Shown piece by piece: positions 50,162 to 60,288 of a stretch of DNA of 64,000 nt (position 1 is the stretch's first letter; each line of letters opens with the position of its first letter). The stretch is taken from assembly GCA_002399975.1 (NCBI GenBank), contig DHER01000084.1, forward strand, positions 1 through 64,000. Direction: 5' to 3'. Position numbers and translations under genes: made by a program. The DNA comes from Firmicutes bacterium UBA4845 (lineage in GTDB: Bacteria; Bacillota; Clostridia; Tissierellales; Sedimentibacteraceae). The notes beneath the pieces are model-generated. The model was not told the DNA's origin and made no database searches. It saw only the letters and a program-made list of their open reading frames with translations.

Positions 50162-51082
50162 TTGACGATCAGGCATTTAAATATTTTTATAGAAGTAGTA
50201 AAGAGTGGAAACATGAGCAGGGCTGCGAATAAACTTTATATTTCTCAACCTACTGTAAGCCAGGCAATAAAAGAACTGGAAGAACATTATGGGATTTTAT
50301 TGTTTGAACGATTCAATAAAAGATTGTACATAACAGATGCAGGTAAGGAATTATTTTTTTATGCCAAAGATGTGGTTAATCAATTTAATTGCTTAGAAGA
50401 AAAGATGATCAATATTAATAAAATTGAAAAAATTAAAATTGGGGCAACAATTTCAGTAGGAGATTGTATTCTAAGTGATATAATAAACAGGTTCAGAGAA
50501 GAAAACCCTAAGATGGAAATATACTCGTATGTTAGTAATACCGAAAATATAGAGAAAAGGTTGTTAAATAATCAATTGGATATTGGTATTGTAGAAGGCA
50601 AAATTAAAAGTGAAGATTTAATTGTCAACCCCGAATTAAGTGATTATTTGGTTTTAATATGCAGTAACAAACACACTTTTGCTCAAAAAAAGACAGTTAA
50701 GCTAAAAGAGCTTTGCAATGAGAATTTTGCAATGAGGGAGGAAGGCAGTGGAACCAGGGAGTTGTTTGAAGAATATATGTTAAAAAACGGGGTGTCTATA
50801 AGAACGGTTTTTGAAGGGAACAGCCCAGAGGCCATTAAGAGAGAAGTTGTAAAGAACAATTGCCTGGCAGTTATTTCAATATGTTTAGTAGAAAAAGAAG
50901 TAAAGGATTCAACTATACATGTTATTGAAAACTCCGAAAAAGTCTGGTATAGACATTTCAGCATAGTTTATCATAAAGATAAATTACTGACAAATGGCAT
51001 GAAGAGTTTGATGAATATAACAAAAAATTATGAATATATACCCGATAATATGTTATATGAACCGGGCATTTTAGTAAAGTGA
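50162..51082 (+). CDS. LysR family transcriptional regulator
   Basis: 306 residues. The N-terminal winged helix is IRHLNIFIEVVKSGNMSRAANKLYISQPTVSQAIKELEEHYG. The C-terminal periplasmic-binding-like effector domain follows (IKIGATISVGDCIL). Start: AGGGGGA is 8 bases before TTG 50162; an upstream in-frame start at 50129 has none. It is divergent from the sulfite reductase/CoA-disulfide reductase genes and probably regulates them. The effector is unknown. Confidence 0.88.
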   Translation: MTIRHLNIFIEVVKSGNMSRAANKLYISQPTVSQAIKELEEHYGILLFERFNKRLYITDAGKELFFYAKDVVNQFNCLEEKMININKIEKIKIGATISVGDCILSDIINRFREENPKMEIYSYVSNTENIEKRLLNNQLDIGIVEGKIKSEDLIVNPELSDYLVLICSNKHTFAQKKTVKLKELCNENFAMREEGSGTRELFEEYMLKNGVSIRTVFEGNSPEAIKREVVKNNCLAVISICLVEKEVKDSTIHVIENSEKVWYRHFSIVYHKDKLLTNGMKSLMNITKNYEYIPDNMLYEPGILVK

Positions 51083-51236
51083 CATTTTAAAATCAAAATC
51101 AATAGGTATTATCTATAATAACTATAGTGTTTTATTAATTTTAAATATTGGATCCACATGTTATTATTAATATGTTTATGTTTAAGAATTAATAAGTATT
51201 AAGATATTGTAATAAAAATGGAGAAGAGACAGGCGT

Positions 51237-52190
51237 ATGTTAAATAAAAGTAAATATATAATTTTTTTATTGATGCTATTATTGGTTACTTCAGGATGCA
51301 GCAAGGCAACGGTCAATTTGGAACAACAAAATTATAATAACAATTTTTATACTTTTACGGATTCTTTGGGGGAAAAAGTCATTTTAGAGAAAAAACCTGA
51401 AAGAGTAGTGTCTTTAGAAGGGTCTTATGCAGAAGCATGGGTTTTAGCAGGAGGAGAATTAGCAGGAGTAACCGACGACGTAGAGACAGAAAATCGTATG
51501 AAAATAACAGATGATGTAAAAATTGTAGGAACTATAAAGGAACCTAATATTGAGGAAATTTTATCACTTAATCCTGATTTTGTATTACTGACTTCTGACA
51601 TTAAAAGTCAGCTGAAACTTTCAGAAACTCTTGAGAAAGCAAATATACCTCACGCTTATTTTAAGGTGGACAAGTTTGAAGATTATTTAAATATGTTAGA
51701 TATTTATACTGATATTATAGTGAGAAAGGATCTTTATGAAAAAAATGGTTTAATAGTTCAAAAAGAAATCGAAGATATATTGTCCAAGGTTGATAATGAA
51801 ACGAAACCTGCAGTTTTGTTTGTTCGAGCTTTTTCAAGTGGTGCAAAAGCAAAGAAAAACGACAATATGACAGGTTCAATGTTGGAAGATTTAGGTACTG
51901 TTAATATTGCGTCTAAGCATCCGTCATTGTTAGAGGAACTTAGTATTGAGGAAATTATAGAAGAAGATCCGGATTTTATATTTGTAACAGCTATGGGCGA
52001 TGAGCAAAAAGCTTTTGACGCATTAAAAAACGGAATAGAAAAAAATCCGGCTTGGAACAATTTAACTGCTGTGAAAAACGGTAGGTATATTTTATTGCCA
52101 AAAAAATTATTCCACTATAAACCAAATGCAAAATGGGGTGAAAGTTATAGATATCTGGCAGAAATTATCTATCCGGAAATATTTAAATAA
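51237..52190 (+). CDS. ABC importer substrate-binding lipoprotein (Fe/B12 family)
   Basis: A 317-residue cluster A type III binding protein. The lipobox is TSGC near residue 20. FTDSLGEKVILEKKPERVVSLEGSYAEAW, IVGTIKEPNIEEILSLNPDFVLL and DDFIFVTAMGDE-like segments (IIEEDPDFIFVTAMGD) match the BtuF/FepB/FhuD group. It delivers an iron chelate, heme or corrinoid to the permease encoded next. No riboswitch or Fur box is clear upstream. The ligand cannot be told. Confidence 0.85.
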   Translation: MLNKSKYIIFLLMLLLVTSGCSKATVNLEQQNYNNNFYTFTDSLGEKVILEKKPERVVSLEGSYAEAWVLAGGELAGVTDDVETENRMKITDDVKIVGTIKEPNIEEILSLNPDFVLLTSDIKSQLKLSETLEKANIPHAYFKVDKFEDYLNMLDIYTDIIVRKDLYEKNGLIVQKEIEDILSKVDNETKPAVLFVRAFSSGAKAKKNDNMTGSMLEDLGTVNIASKHPSLLEELSIEEIIEEDPDFIFVTAMGDEQKAFDALKNGIEKNPAWNNLTAVKNGRYILLPKKLFHYKPNAKWGESYRYLAEIIYPEIFK

Positions 52191-53190
52191 AAATACTAAG
52201 AGGTATGACCTATTTGTTATGGTGTTTCTCTTTATTTTATTGGTAATACTTATATGCACTAGTATAAGTGTAGGTTCATCAAATATAGGAATACCCGAAA
52301 TAATAAAATGCTTATCAGGTAATGGTGAATTGACGGCTGAGTTTCAAATTATTAACTATGTAAGAATACCAAGAACTGTGGCGGCAATTATAGCCGGATG
52401 TGGATTAACTGTAGCCGGTCTAATATTACAATCTCTATTGAACAATGCTCTAGCGAGTCCAGGTATCATAGGAGTAAATACAGGAGCCGGCTTATTTACC
52501 GCATTATCTACGGTATTTTTTTCATCTAATATTAATTTGATGCCCATAGCTGCTTTTTTGGGAGCATTTTCTGTTACACTTTTAGTATATTTCATAGCAA
52601 GGAAAGCTGGATTATCCAGGATGACTATTGTATTAGCCGGTACTGCAGTATCTAGTTTAATGAGTGCTATGACTGACACAATCCTTATTCTTTATCCGGA
52701 TACGGTTATAGACAGGACATCATTTTTAATAGGAGGATTGTCAGGTGTAACCATGGATAGGATAATGGTTCCGGGGATTATTGTATTTGTTTCACTTATA
52801 GCAGCACATACATTCAGCTATGACTTAAATGTTTTGTCTTTGGGAGATGAAACAGGTAAATCTCTTGGATTAAATGTAAGTACAAGCAGATTTTTGTTTA
52901 TAATATTATCTTCGTTATTATCAGGCAGTGTGGTGAGTTTTGCAGGACTTTTAGGATTTATAGGCCTTGTAGTTCCTCATATATCCAGGATTTTGGTCGG
53001 CTATGACAATAGGCTTTTGATTCCGGTATGTGCTTTGTTGGGCAGCTCATTTGCATTATTTTGTGATATATTAGCCCGTACATTGTTTTCACCTTATGAA
53101 GTTCCTGTTGGGATTATTATGTCATTTTTAGGAAGTCCGTTTTTCATATATCTATTGCTGAAACAAAGGAGGAGGCTTACCGATGATTAG
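52126..53190 (+). CDS. FecCD/BtuC family ABC permease
   Basis: About 330-354 residues with nine or ten membrane helices. SVGSSNIGIPEII, NNALASPGIIGVNTGAGLF and the ATPase-coupling region GFIGLVVPHISRILVGYDNR are the family signatures. The start is uncertain: ATG 52126 overlaps the preceding gene by 65 bases; a later ATG at 52223 has AGAGG 16 bases upstream and would trim the first helix. The stop overlaps the ATPase gene by 8 bases. Confidence 0.9.
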   Translation: MQNGVKVIDIWQKLSIRKYLNKNTKRYDLFVMVFLFILLVILICTSISVGSSNIGIPEIIKCLSGNGELTAEFQIINYVRIPRTVAAIIAGCGLTVAGLILQSLLNNALASPGIIGVNTGAGLFTALSTVFFSSNINLMPIAAFLGAFSVTLLVYFIARKAGLSRMTIVLAGTAVSSLMSAMTDTILILYPDTVIDRTSFLIGGLSGVTMDRIMVPGIIVFVSLIAAHTFSYDLNVLSLGDETGKSLGLNVSTSRFLFIILSSLLSGSVVSFAGLLGFIGLVVPHISRILVGYDNRLLIPVCALLGSSFALFCDILARTLFSPYEVPVGIIMSFLGSPFFIYLLLKQRRRLTDD

Positions 53191-53944
53191 GCTGGATAGT
53201 GTATCATCCGGATATGGTGGGGTAAAGATACTAAAAAATATAAGTTTATCCTTTGAAAGCGGCAGCATAATAAGTATTATAGGTAAAAATGGATGTGGAA
53301 AAACCACTCTTTTAAAGACAGCATCAAAACTCATTGAACCATATTCCGGAGATATTTTATTAAACGGAAAGAGCATTTTTAATATGTCCGGCAAAGAAAC
53401 TGCCAGGCAAATTTCCTATTTGCCACAAAGCAGAGATATTCCTAACATAAAAGTTTATGATTTAGTTATGCATGGCAGATTCCCTTATTTAGGGTTTCCT
53501 CGGATACCTGCAAAACATGACAAAATAATAGTAAAAGAAGCATTAGGCAGATTGGGACTTATAAATTATAAAGATAAGAACATTATGGAGCTTTCAGGAG
53601 GGGAGAGGCAGAAAGTATACATGGCAATGGTATTGGCTCAAGATACGGATGTAGTTTTCTTAGATGAACCGACAACATATCTGGATATAAATCATCAGCT
53701 GGAAATATTAGAAATTGTAAAATACCTGAAAAAAATAGGAAAGGCGATTATTATGGTAATTCATGATTTAAATATTGCCCTTACTTATTCCGATAAAGTT
53801 TGCCTGATGGATAAAGGCGAAATAGTAATATATGACAGTCCTCAAGATGTATATGAAAGCAGGGAAATAGAAAGGGTATTTGACGTACGGTGCCAGGAAG
53901 CTTATATAGGCAGGGGGCAAAAACAATATGTATTTTCAATTTAG
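53183..53944 (+). CDS. FecE/BtuD family ABC ATPase
   Basis: A 253-residue ATPase. Walker A GKNGCGKTT near residue 32, signature LSGGERQKVYMAM, Walker B VVFLDEPTTYLD, and the D- and H-loops (DINHQLE, VIHDLNIAL). It energises the permease encoded upstream. GGAGG precedes the ATG, within the permease gene. A perfect terminator follows. Confidence 0.92.
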   Translation: MIRLDSVSSGYGGVKILKNISLSFESGSIISIIGKNGCGKTTLLKTASKLIEPYSGDILLNGKSIFNMSGKETARQISYLPQSRDIPNIKVYDLVMHGRFPYLGFPRIPAKHDKIIVKEALGRLGLINYKDKNIMELSGGERQKVYMAMVLAQDTDVVFLDEPTTYLDINHQLEILEIVKYLKKIGKAIIMVIHDLNIALTYSDKVCLMDKGEIVIYDSPQDVYESREIERVFDVRCQEAYIGRGQKQYVFSI

Positions 53945-53986
53945 GTTATTTCAGGTTATTTATCTCTTGCAAAATTCAAATAAACA

Positions 53987-54020
53987 AAAGAGTTTGTGTA
54001 TTATAAGTCACAAACTCTTT
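53987..54020. terminator. Bidirectional hairpin terminator
   Basis: AAAGAGTTTGTG pairs perfectly with CACAAACTCTTT around a 10-base loop, between the convergent ATPase and ychF genes. There is no long T-run on the plus strand. Confidence 0.75.
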
Positions 54021-54029
54021 GTAAACTTT

Positions 54030-55121
54030 CTATACGTTGAATCTGAAAAATACAATATCTCCGTCTTCCATGACATAGTCTTTCCCTTCAAGTCGCATCA
54101 GCCCGTTTTCTTTTGCCCTCAGCATTGAACCGTATTTTTCCACATCTTTATAGGATGTTACCTCAGCTCTTATAAAGCCCTTTTCCATGTCCGAATGGAT
54201 TTTACCTGCTGCCTGAGGAGCCTTTGTTTCTTTTACAATTGTCCATGCTTTTGATTCCATCGGACCTGTGGTGAAGAAACTTATAAGCCCCAGAAGGCTG
54301 TAGCTGGCTTTTATAAGTTTGTCCAGCCCTGATTCCTCCAAACCCATCTCCTTAAGGAACTCTTTTTTTTCATTGTCTTCAAATGTGGAAATTTCTTCTT
54401 CGATTTTTCCGCAAATTGTAATAACCTCCGAGTTGTCCTGAGATGCATGGTTTATTACTTCGCTTACATATTTGTTGGAGGATGGATCCGTCAAGTAATC
54501 TTCGTCTACGTTTGCCACATACAATACGGGCTTTGAAGTAATTAAGTTAAAAGTTTTGACGATGTTTTGTTCTTCGTCGGTGTAGTCCAGGTATCTTGCC
54601 TGTTTACCGTCTTCCAATGCACTTACAATTTTTTGTACCAATTCGAATTCCAGCTTTAAGGATTTATCATTTTTAACCATTTTTGAAAGTTTGTCCAATC
54701 TTTTGCTCATTACCTCCAAATCGGCCAAAACAAGTTCAAACTCAATTGTTTCGATGTCTCTTTCAGGATCAATTGTATTTTCTACGTGTATTACATTATC
54801 ATCATCAAAGCATCTGACTACATGAATTACTGCTTCAACTTCTCTTATGTGGGAGAGAAATTTATTTCCAAGTCCTTCTCCTTTACTGGCGCCTTTTACT
54901 AAACCAGCTATATCAAAAAATTCTATTACTGCAGGGACTGTTTTTCCCGAATTGCTCATTTTAGTCAGAAAATCTAATCTCTTGTCAGGTACTTCCACAA
55001 CACCTACATTCGGTTCGATGGTACAAAAAGGATAATTTGCGGATTCTGCGCCTGCTGAAGTTATTGCGTTAAATAATGTGCTTTTACCTACATTTGGAAG
55101 CCCTACTATTCCAAGTTTCAT
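54030..55121 (-). CDS. ychF: Redox-regulated ATPase/GTPase YchF (Obg family)
   Basis: 363 residues, the usual length. G1 GLPNVGKSTLFN near residue 7, G3 DIAGLVKGASKGEGLGNKFL, and G4-like VANVDEDYL (the change from NKxD that gives ATP preference). A coiled-coil region and a C-terminal TGS domain (LISFFTTGPMESKAW ... GKIHSDMEKGFIRAEV) complete it. It binds ribosomes and acts in stress adaptation. Confidence 0.94.
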   Translation of the reverse strand: MKLGIVGLPNVGKSTLFNAITSAGAESANYPFCTIEPNVGVVEVPDKRLDFLTKMSNSGKTVPAVIEFFDIAGLVKGASKGEGLGNKFLSHIREVEAVIHVVRCFDDDNVIHVENTIDPERDIETIEFELVLADLEVMSKRLDKLSKMVKNDKSLKLEFELVQKIVSALEDGKQARYLDYTDEEQNIVKTFNLITSKPVLYVANVDEDYLTDPSSNKYVSEVINHASQDNSEVITICGKIEEEISTFEDNEKKEFLKEMGLEESGLDKLIKASYSLLGLISFFTTGPMESKAWTIVKETKAPQAAGKIHSDMEKGFIRAEVTSYKDVEKYGSMLRAKENGLMRLEGKDYVMEDGDIVFFRFNV

Positions 55122-55447
55122 ATTAACGATACCGTCCTTTCGTTTTTCGCATATGTTATTGTCAAATTATTATATAACATAAAAAACCAAACTTCAATAC
55201 TGTGGAAGTATATAAATTTATTGTACGTTAAGGATGAAAGGATAAAAAATTAATAAATTTTTATAAGCAATATTATTTTCATAATAGTATTTTTACATGA
55301 ATTCTCATAGAATTTCATATTAATTCTTATAATTCTAAACTTATGTGTTCTATAACTTGTTCAAATTTTTTAATATTGAAATGAATATATTAAAATACGT
55401 TGAATAATATGGATATATAATACAAATTATAGGGGGAAGAAATTAAT
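55122..55447. other. AT-rich intergenic region
   Basis: 326 bases between divergent genes. It is over 80 percent A/T in places. No RNA gene, hairpin with T-run or repeat could be made out. AGGGGGAAG at its end is the ribosome binding site of the next gene. Confidence 0.4.
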
Positions 55448-56146
55448 ATGAACGATAAACAGATGCAGTCAAATTATGTAAAGATAGTCGGCCAAATAAA
55501 CAGTAAATTGGAATTCAGCCATGAGGTTTTTGGGGAGAAATTTTACGAATTTATTTTGGAGGTACCAAGATTAAGTGAAGCCAGGGATTTGCTGCCTGTT
55601 GTAATATCCGAAAGGTTAATAAACGATATTGATATGAGTATTGGGAGTTATATTGTTATCGAAGGACAGTTCAGATCTTATAATAGATATGAGGATGATA
55701 GCAATAAATTGATTCTTAGAGTATTTGTAAGAGATATAATGTTGCCTGATTGCGATGATGAGTTGGAAGAATTTAAGAGGCATCCAAATGAAGTTTTTCT
55801 TAATGGATATTTGTGCAAGGAAACAAAATTTAGGACTACACCTTTTGGAAGAGAGATTACAGATATGCTCATTGCTGTTAACAGGTCATACAATAAATCC
55901 GATTACATACCCTGCATTGCATGGGGGAGGAATGCAAGGTACTGTGAAAAGCTAGATGTGGGAGATCATATAAAGATTTGGGGCAGGATTCAAAGCAGAA
56001 AATATCAGAAAAAAAAAGAAAATGAAGAGTATGTAACAAAGACGGCATACGAGGTGTCAATTACAAAATTAGAACATCTTAAAGATGAAAACAATAGAAA
56101 AAAAGAAAATGAAGATGAGGAAGAAGATGATTCCGAACAATATTAA
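55448..56146 (+). CDS. Single-stranded DNA-binding protein-like, two OB folds
   Basis: A 232-residue protein that seems to contain two OB-fold units: about 5-100 (NYVKIVGQINSKLEFSHEVFGEKFYEF) and about 108-210 (NEVFLNGYLCKETKFRTTPFGREITDMLIAVNR, YIPCIAWGRNARYCEKL), the second clearly SSB-like. The tail is Lys/Glu-rich and acidic (EDEEEDDSEQY), like the protein-interaction tails of SSB proteins, but without the usual DDIPF end. This two-OB form is common in Clostridia beside the standard ssb. A role in DNA binding is probable and the exact process unknown. AGGGGG lies ahead of ATG 55448. Confidence 0.78.
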   Translation: MNDKQMQSNYVKIVGQINSKLEFSHEVFGEKFYEFILEVPRLSEARDLLPVVISERLINDIDMSIGSYIVIEGQFRSYNRYEDDSNKLILRVFVRDIMLPDCDDELEEFKRHPNEVFLNGYLCKETKFRTTPFGREITDMLIAVNRSYNKSDYIPCIAWGRNARYCEKLDVGDHIKIWGRIQSRKYQKKKENEEYVTKTAYEVSITKLEHLKDENNRKKENEDEEEDDSEQY

Positions 56147-56229
56147 ATAGTTTAGGAAATAAACATTTTGCCCTCTCATACACGGCTTGGGAAAATATAC
56201 AGTTTCGCATAGATTATATATTTTTTTGT

Positions 56230-56464
56230 TTGATAATTTGGATAAGCTGCTTATTGCAAACATTTAAAAATATTATTTCAGCAGATACTGTGTTAATCAA
56301 AATGGGGGTAATATTTTTGGGTTCGTACCTTTTAGTGAATTGGTTAGTGCCGTCTACCCGTTCTTGGTTTAATCATTATGGCATGCGTGGCGTATCATAC
56401 CGTCATCAAAAGAGATAAACCTGTTTCAGAAGATAGCCAAGAAGCTGAATTAGATATTGCTTAA
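56230..56464 (+). pseudogene. 3' end of a permease gene, frameshifted
   Basis: One frame gives a membrane helix (VLIKMGVIFLGSYLLVNWLV), then the +1 frame continues LIIMACVAYHTVIKRDKPVSEDSQEAEL and a stop at 56462. This looks like the last helix and acidic tail of an amino-acid or related transporter, cut at its 5' side and frameshifted. It lies just before the aminotransferase, so the intact locus may have joined transport and use of one amine. The family is not certain. Confidence 0.5.
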
Positions 56465-56507
56465 AACTAAAGAATTTCATTATTTATAAATATGGGGGGA
56501 AAACAAT

Positions 56508-57860
56508 ATGGTAAAAAAGTATGATAAAAATTTGGAAATTATAGAAAGAGATGAAAAAGTTTTTTCAAATTTCTCAAGGCTTTCCTATTTTCCGCTTACA
56601 ATTAAAAAAGCACATGGCTCAATTATTGAAGATATGGACGGCAATGAGTATATTGATATGATTTCAGCAGCATCTACCCTGAATACAGGAAGCTGCCATC
56701 CGAAGATTGTACAGGCAATAAAAGATCAGGCGGATAAGTGCATAAGCTATACTGCTGCTTATACATACAGTGAACCGTTAGTTAAATTGTCGGAAATGTT
56801 GTGTGAAATAACTCCGGGTAACTTTGAAAAAAGAGTGCTGTTTGGAGTTGCTGCTTCAGATTCAAACGATGCGGCAATAAAATTGGCCCGAGCCTATACC
56901 GGCAAAAAGAAAATGATATCGTTTATCGGCGCTTACCATGGATCAACTTATGGAGCAATTTCACTTTCGGCCATCAGTCTTAACATGAGAAGAAAGATTG
57001 GACCATTGTTGCCGGAAATAGAGCATATCAGATATCCTAATTGTTACAGATGCCAATTTAAATGCAATCCTGAAGACTGCAGTCTTGAATGTCTTGAGGA
57101 TTTTAAAATAGCAATGCAGACATATATACCTCCTGATGAAATTGCGGCTGTAATTATGGAACCTATAGAGGGGGACGGAGGACTGATAGTACCTCCCGTT
57201 AAATATATGAAAGCAATATATAATATTTGTAAGGATAATAATATTTTATTTATAAGTGAAGAAGTCCAACAAGGTCTTGGAAGGACGGGCAAATGGTTTG
57301 GAATTGAACATTTTGGCATAATCCCGGATTTAATTGTTATGGGCAAATCATTAGGTGCAGGGCTGCCTTTAAGTGCTGTCGTTGGTAAAAAGGAAATATT
57401 TGAAGCTCTGGGAGCACCCGCTCACTTATTCTCAATGACCGGAAATCAAACATGCTGCGCAGCAGCAATTGCGTCGATAAGTGTTATCAAGAACGAAAAG
57501 TTATTGGATAAATCAAGAGATTTAGGAGCTTATGCAAAATCTAGATTTGAAGAAATGAAAAGTAGATATGATATAATTGGTGAGGTTAGAGGTCTTGGGT
57601 TATCTATAGGCGTTGATTTGGTAAAGGACAGAGAATCAAAAGCAGGAGATAAGAACGCAGCTGCAAAAATTTGCTGCAGGGCTTGGGAAAAAGGCGTATT
57701 ATTAATTTACCTGGCTGACGGTGTTTTAAGGATTCAGCCTCCGTTGGTGATTACAAAAGAAGAATTAGATAAAGCAATTAATATAATTGAAGAATCAATA
57801 GCAGATTACTTAAATGGAAATATACCGGATGAAATTTTGAAATTTGCAAAAGGCTGGTAG
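56508..57860 (+). CDS. Class III PLP-dependent aminotransferase
   Basis: A 450-residue class III aminotransferase, with DMDGNEYIDM early on, GAYHGSTYGAISLSA, and the PLP lysine in IVMGKSLGAGLPLS near residue 281. The PLP-contacting D-E-V-Q-T-G is here S-E-E-V-Q-Q-G, with Glu in the usual Asp place. An insert with CYRCQFKCNPEDCSLEC (four or five Cys, about 178-195) might bind metal. The group includes 4-aminobutyrate and ornithine aminotransferases and isoleucine 2-epimerase. The substrate is not fixed by sequence. GGGGGGA precedes the ATG. It stands alone, after a transporter remnant and before a terminator. Confidence 0.88.
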   Translation: MVKKYDKNLEIIERDEKVFSNFSRLSYFPLTIKKAHGSIIEDMDGNEYIDMISAASTLNTGSCHPKIVQAIKDQADKCISYTAAYTYSEPLVKLSEMLCEITPGNFEKRVLFGVAASDSNDAAIKLARAYTGKKKMISFIGAYHGSTYGAISLSAISLNMRRKIGPLLPEIEHIRYPNCYRCQFKCNPEDCSLECLEDFKIAMQTYIPPDEIAAVIMEPIEGDGGLIVPPVKYMKAIYNICKDNNILFISEEVQQGLGRTGKWFGIEHFGIIPDLIVMGKSLGAGLPLSAVVGKKEIFEALGAPAHLFSMTGNQTCCAAAIASISVIKNEKLLDKSRDLGAYAKSRFEEMKSRYDIIGEVRGLGLSIGVDLVKDRESKAGDKNAAAKICCRAWEKGVLLIYLADGVLRIQPPLVITKEELDKAINIIEESIADYLNGNIPDEILKFAKGW

Positions 57861-57900
57861 TGACCAGTCTAACTTACTTTTTTAAATTTTTATCTTGATG

Positions 57901-57960
57901 AAGGGTGTACCTTAAAATATAGGCTGTACATTAGTTTATTTTAAGGTTACTCCTTTTAAA
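57901..57960 (+). terminator. Terminator after the aminotransferase
   Basis: GTGTACCTTAAAATA pairs with TATTTTAAGGTTAC (one bulge/mismatch), followed by TCCTTTT. Confidence 0.75.
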
Positions 57961-58088
57961 GCAAGCTTTGCAAATAAGTATTTCTTTCAAAAAAAGTCCT
58001 AAAACGAAGAAATAGTTAATAAAAATATATTTTTAATTTTAGATATATTGTGCTACAATTATAGCATTAAGAGTAAAGGAATGTGAAA

Positions 58089-60263
58089 ATGATTTTAGTA
58101 TTAGCGGAAAAGCCTTCAGTGGGAAAAGATATAGGCAAAGTTTTAAAATGCAATAAAAGTAAAAATGGATATATGGAAGGAAATAAATATATAGTTACCT
58201 GGGCTTTGGGTCACTTGGTAACATTGTCTGATCCTGAAAAATATGATTCAAAATATGCTCATTGGGAATTGGAGGATTTGCCTATAATTCCAAATACAAT
58301 GAAGACAGAAGTAATTAAAAAGACAAGGAAACAGTACGGAGTTGTTAAAGGCCTTTTGCTAAGGGATGATGTTAAAGAAATAATAATTGCCACCGACGCA
58401 GGAAGAGAGGGTGAACTTGTTGCCAGGTGGATTATTGAGAAAGTTCAGGTGAATAAGCCCATAAAAAGGCTCTGGATTTCATCAGTAACAGACAAAGCAA
58501 TAAGAGAAGGATTTGACAGTTTAAAGGACGGCAGACTATACAACAACCTTTATCAGTCGGCATTAGCACGTGCAGAGGCAGACTGGATTGTGGGAATAAA
58601 CGCAACAAGGGCGTTGACATCAAAATACAACGCACAGCTTTCTTGCGGAAGGGTTCAGACTCCTACTATTGCAATGATTGCATCATTAGAAGATGAAATA
58701 AGGAATTTTAAACCTGTGCAATATTACGGAATTGAAGCATCAGCAGGTGGATTTAAATTCATATGGCATGGCAAAAATAACGACACAAAAACATTTGACA
58801 AGGAAAAATGCAGCAATATAATAAACAGCATCAGATCAAAAAATCTGGCAGTTACAAATATATCAAGGAACAAAGCTTTGACACATCCGCCTCTTTTGTA
58901 TGATTTGACGGAGCTCCAGAGAGATGCAAACAACAGATACGGTTTTTCAGCAAAAGAAACACTGTCTTTTATGCAATCCCTATATGAGCGTCACAAGATC
59001 CTTACATACCCGAGGACGGATTCAAGGTATTTGACTGAGGATATTGTTGATACATTAAAGGAAAGGGTAAAAGCATGCAGTGTGGGTCCTTATTCAAGGA
59101 TAGGATTTAAAATAAGCTCCAACCCTATTAAAGGCAGCAAAAATTTTGTGAATAACAGCAGGGTTTCAGACCATCATGCAATAATTCCGACAGAACAGCC
59201 GGTTATTTTGGAAAAATTAACGGACAGGGAAAGAAAAATATATGATCTTGTTGTTAAAAGGTTTCTGGCCGTATTGTCAAAACCATTTAAATTTGAAAAA
59301 ATAGTAATAAATGGAAATATCGGGAATGAAGAATTTTCATCAAAAGGCAGAATAACATTGTCCATGGGATGGAAAGAGGTTTACGGCAATTATGAGGACG
59401 AAGAAATACTTGATGATTATCCCGTCAGTGAATTAAATAAAGTAAAAACAGGCAGTAAACTAAAAGTTGTTTCAATAAATATGACTTCTGGAGAAACAAA
59501 ACCTCCGGCGAGATTTACTGAAGCTACTCTTTTATCCGCTATGGAAAATCCGGTCAGGTTCATGAAAAATGCGGACAAAGATCTGAAAAAGACCATAGGT
59601 GAGACTGGAGGGATTGGAACTGTTGCTACAAGAGCTGACATAATTGATAAATTATTTAACAGTTTTACAATTGAAAAAAGAGATAAGTATATTTATACAA
59701 CTTCAAAAGGAAGACAGCTTTTGGACCTGGTTCCGAAGGATTTAAAATCACCGGTTTTGACGGCAGAGTGGGAACAGCAGTTAAATGATATTGCAAAAGG
59801 AAGAACCTACAAAACTAAATTTTTAAATGATATGATTAATTACACCAGGTCAATTATAAAGGAAATTAAAACAAGCGAAAAAAAATTTGTTCATGACAAC
59901 GAAACAAGGGAAAAATGCCCTGATTGCGGAAGTTACCTTTTAGAGGTGAAGGGCAAAAAAGGAACCATGCTTGTATGCCAGAACAGAGAATGTGGTTACA
60001 GGAAGGGAATTGCTCAGATAACAAATGCAAGATGCCCAAACTGCCACAAAAAATTGGAATTAAAAGGTGAAGGAGAAAGAAGAATTTTTGTTTGCAAATG
60101 CGGCTATCGTGAAAAACTATCTGCATTTAATAAGAGAAAACAAAAAGAAAAAAATTCCATATCCAAAAGAGAAGCAGAAAAATATTTAGCAAAGCAGAAT
60201 AAAAAACAGAATGAAAATATCAATACTGCTTTAGCTGACGCTCTATCAAAACTAAAACTTTAA
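58089..60263 (+). CDS. topB: DNA topoisomerase III
   Basis: A 724-residue type IA topoisomerase. The TOPRIM motif is LAEKPSVGKDIGKVL and ATDAGREGELVARWI; the catalytic tyrosine is in ILTYPRTDSRYL near 308. Near the C-terminus are two zinc-ribbon units (CPDCGSY...CQNRECGY and CPNCHKK...CKCGY), then a basic tail. The protein decatenates and relaxes negative supercoils. Start: AAAGGA is 8 bases before ATG 58089; a GTG at 58083 overlaps it. It is followed 25 bases later by the glycosylase gene. Confidence 0.94.
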   Translation: MILVLAEKPSVGKDIGKVLKCNKSKNGYMEGNKYIVTWALGHLVTLSDPEKYDSKYAHWELEDLPIIPNTMKTEVIKKTRKQYGVVKGLLLRDDVKEIIIATDAGREGELVARWIIEKVQVNKPIKRLWISSVTDKAIREGFDSLKDGRLYNNLYQSALARAEADWIVGINATRALTSKYNAQLSCGRVQTPTIAMIASLEDEIRNFKPVQYYGIEASAGGFKFIWHGKNNDTKTFDKEKCSNIINSIRSKNLAVTNISRNKALTHPPLLYDLTELQRDANNRYGFSAKETLSFMQSLYERHKILTYPRTDSRYLTEDIVDTLKERVKACSVGPYSRIGFKISSNPIKGSKNFVNNSRVSDHHAIIPTEQPVILEKLTDRERKIYDLVVKRFLAVLSKPFKFEKIVINGNIGNEEFSSKGRITLSMGWKEVYGNYEDEEILDDYPVSELNKVKTGSKLKVVSINMTSGETKPPARFTEATLLSAMENPVRFMKNADKDLKKTIGETGGIGTVATRADIIDKLFNSFTIEKRDKYIYTTSKGRQLLDLVPKDLKSPVLTAEWEQQLNDIAKGRTYKTKFLNDMINYTRSIIKEIKTSEKKFVHDNETREKCPDCGSYLLEVKGKKGTMLVCQNRECGYRKGIAQITNARCPNCHKKLELKGEGERRIFVCKCGYREKLSAFNKRKQKEKNSISKREAEKYLAKQNKKQNENINTALADALSKLKL

Positions 60264-60288
60264 AGATGTTTATACGGAAAGGACAGAT

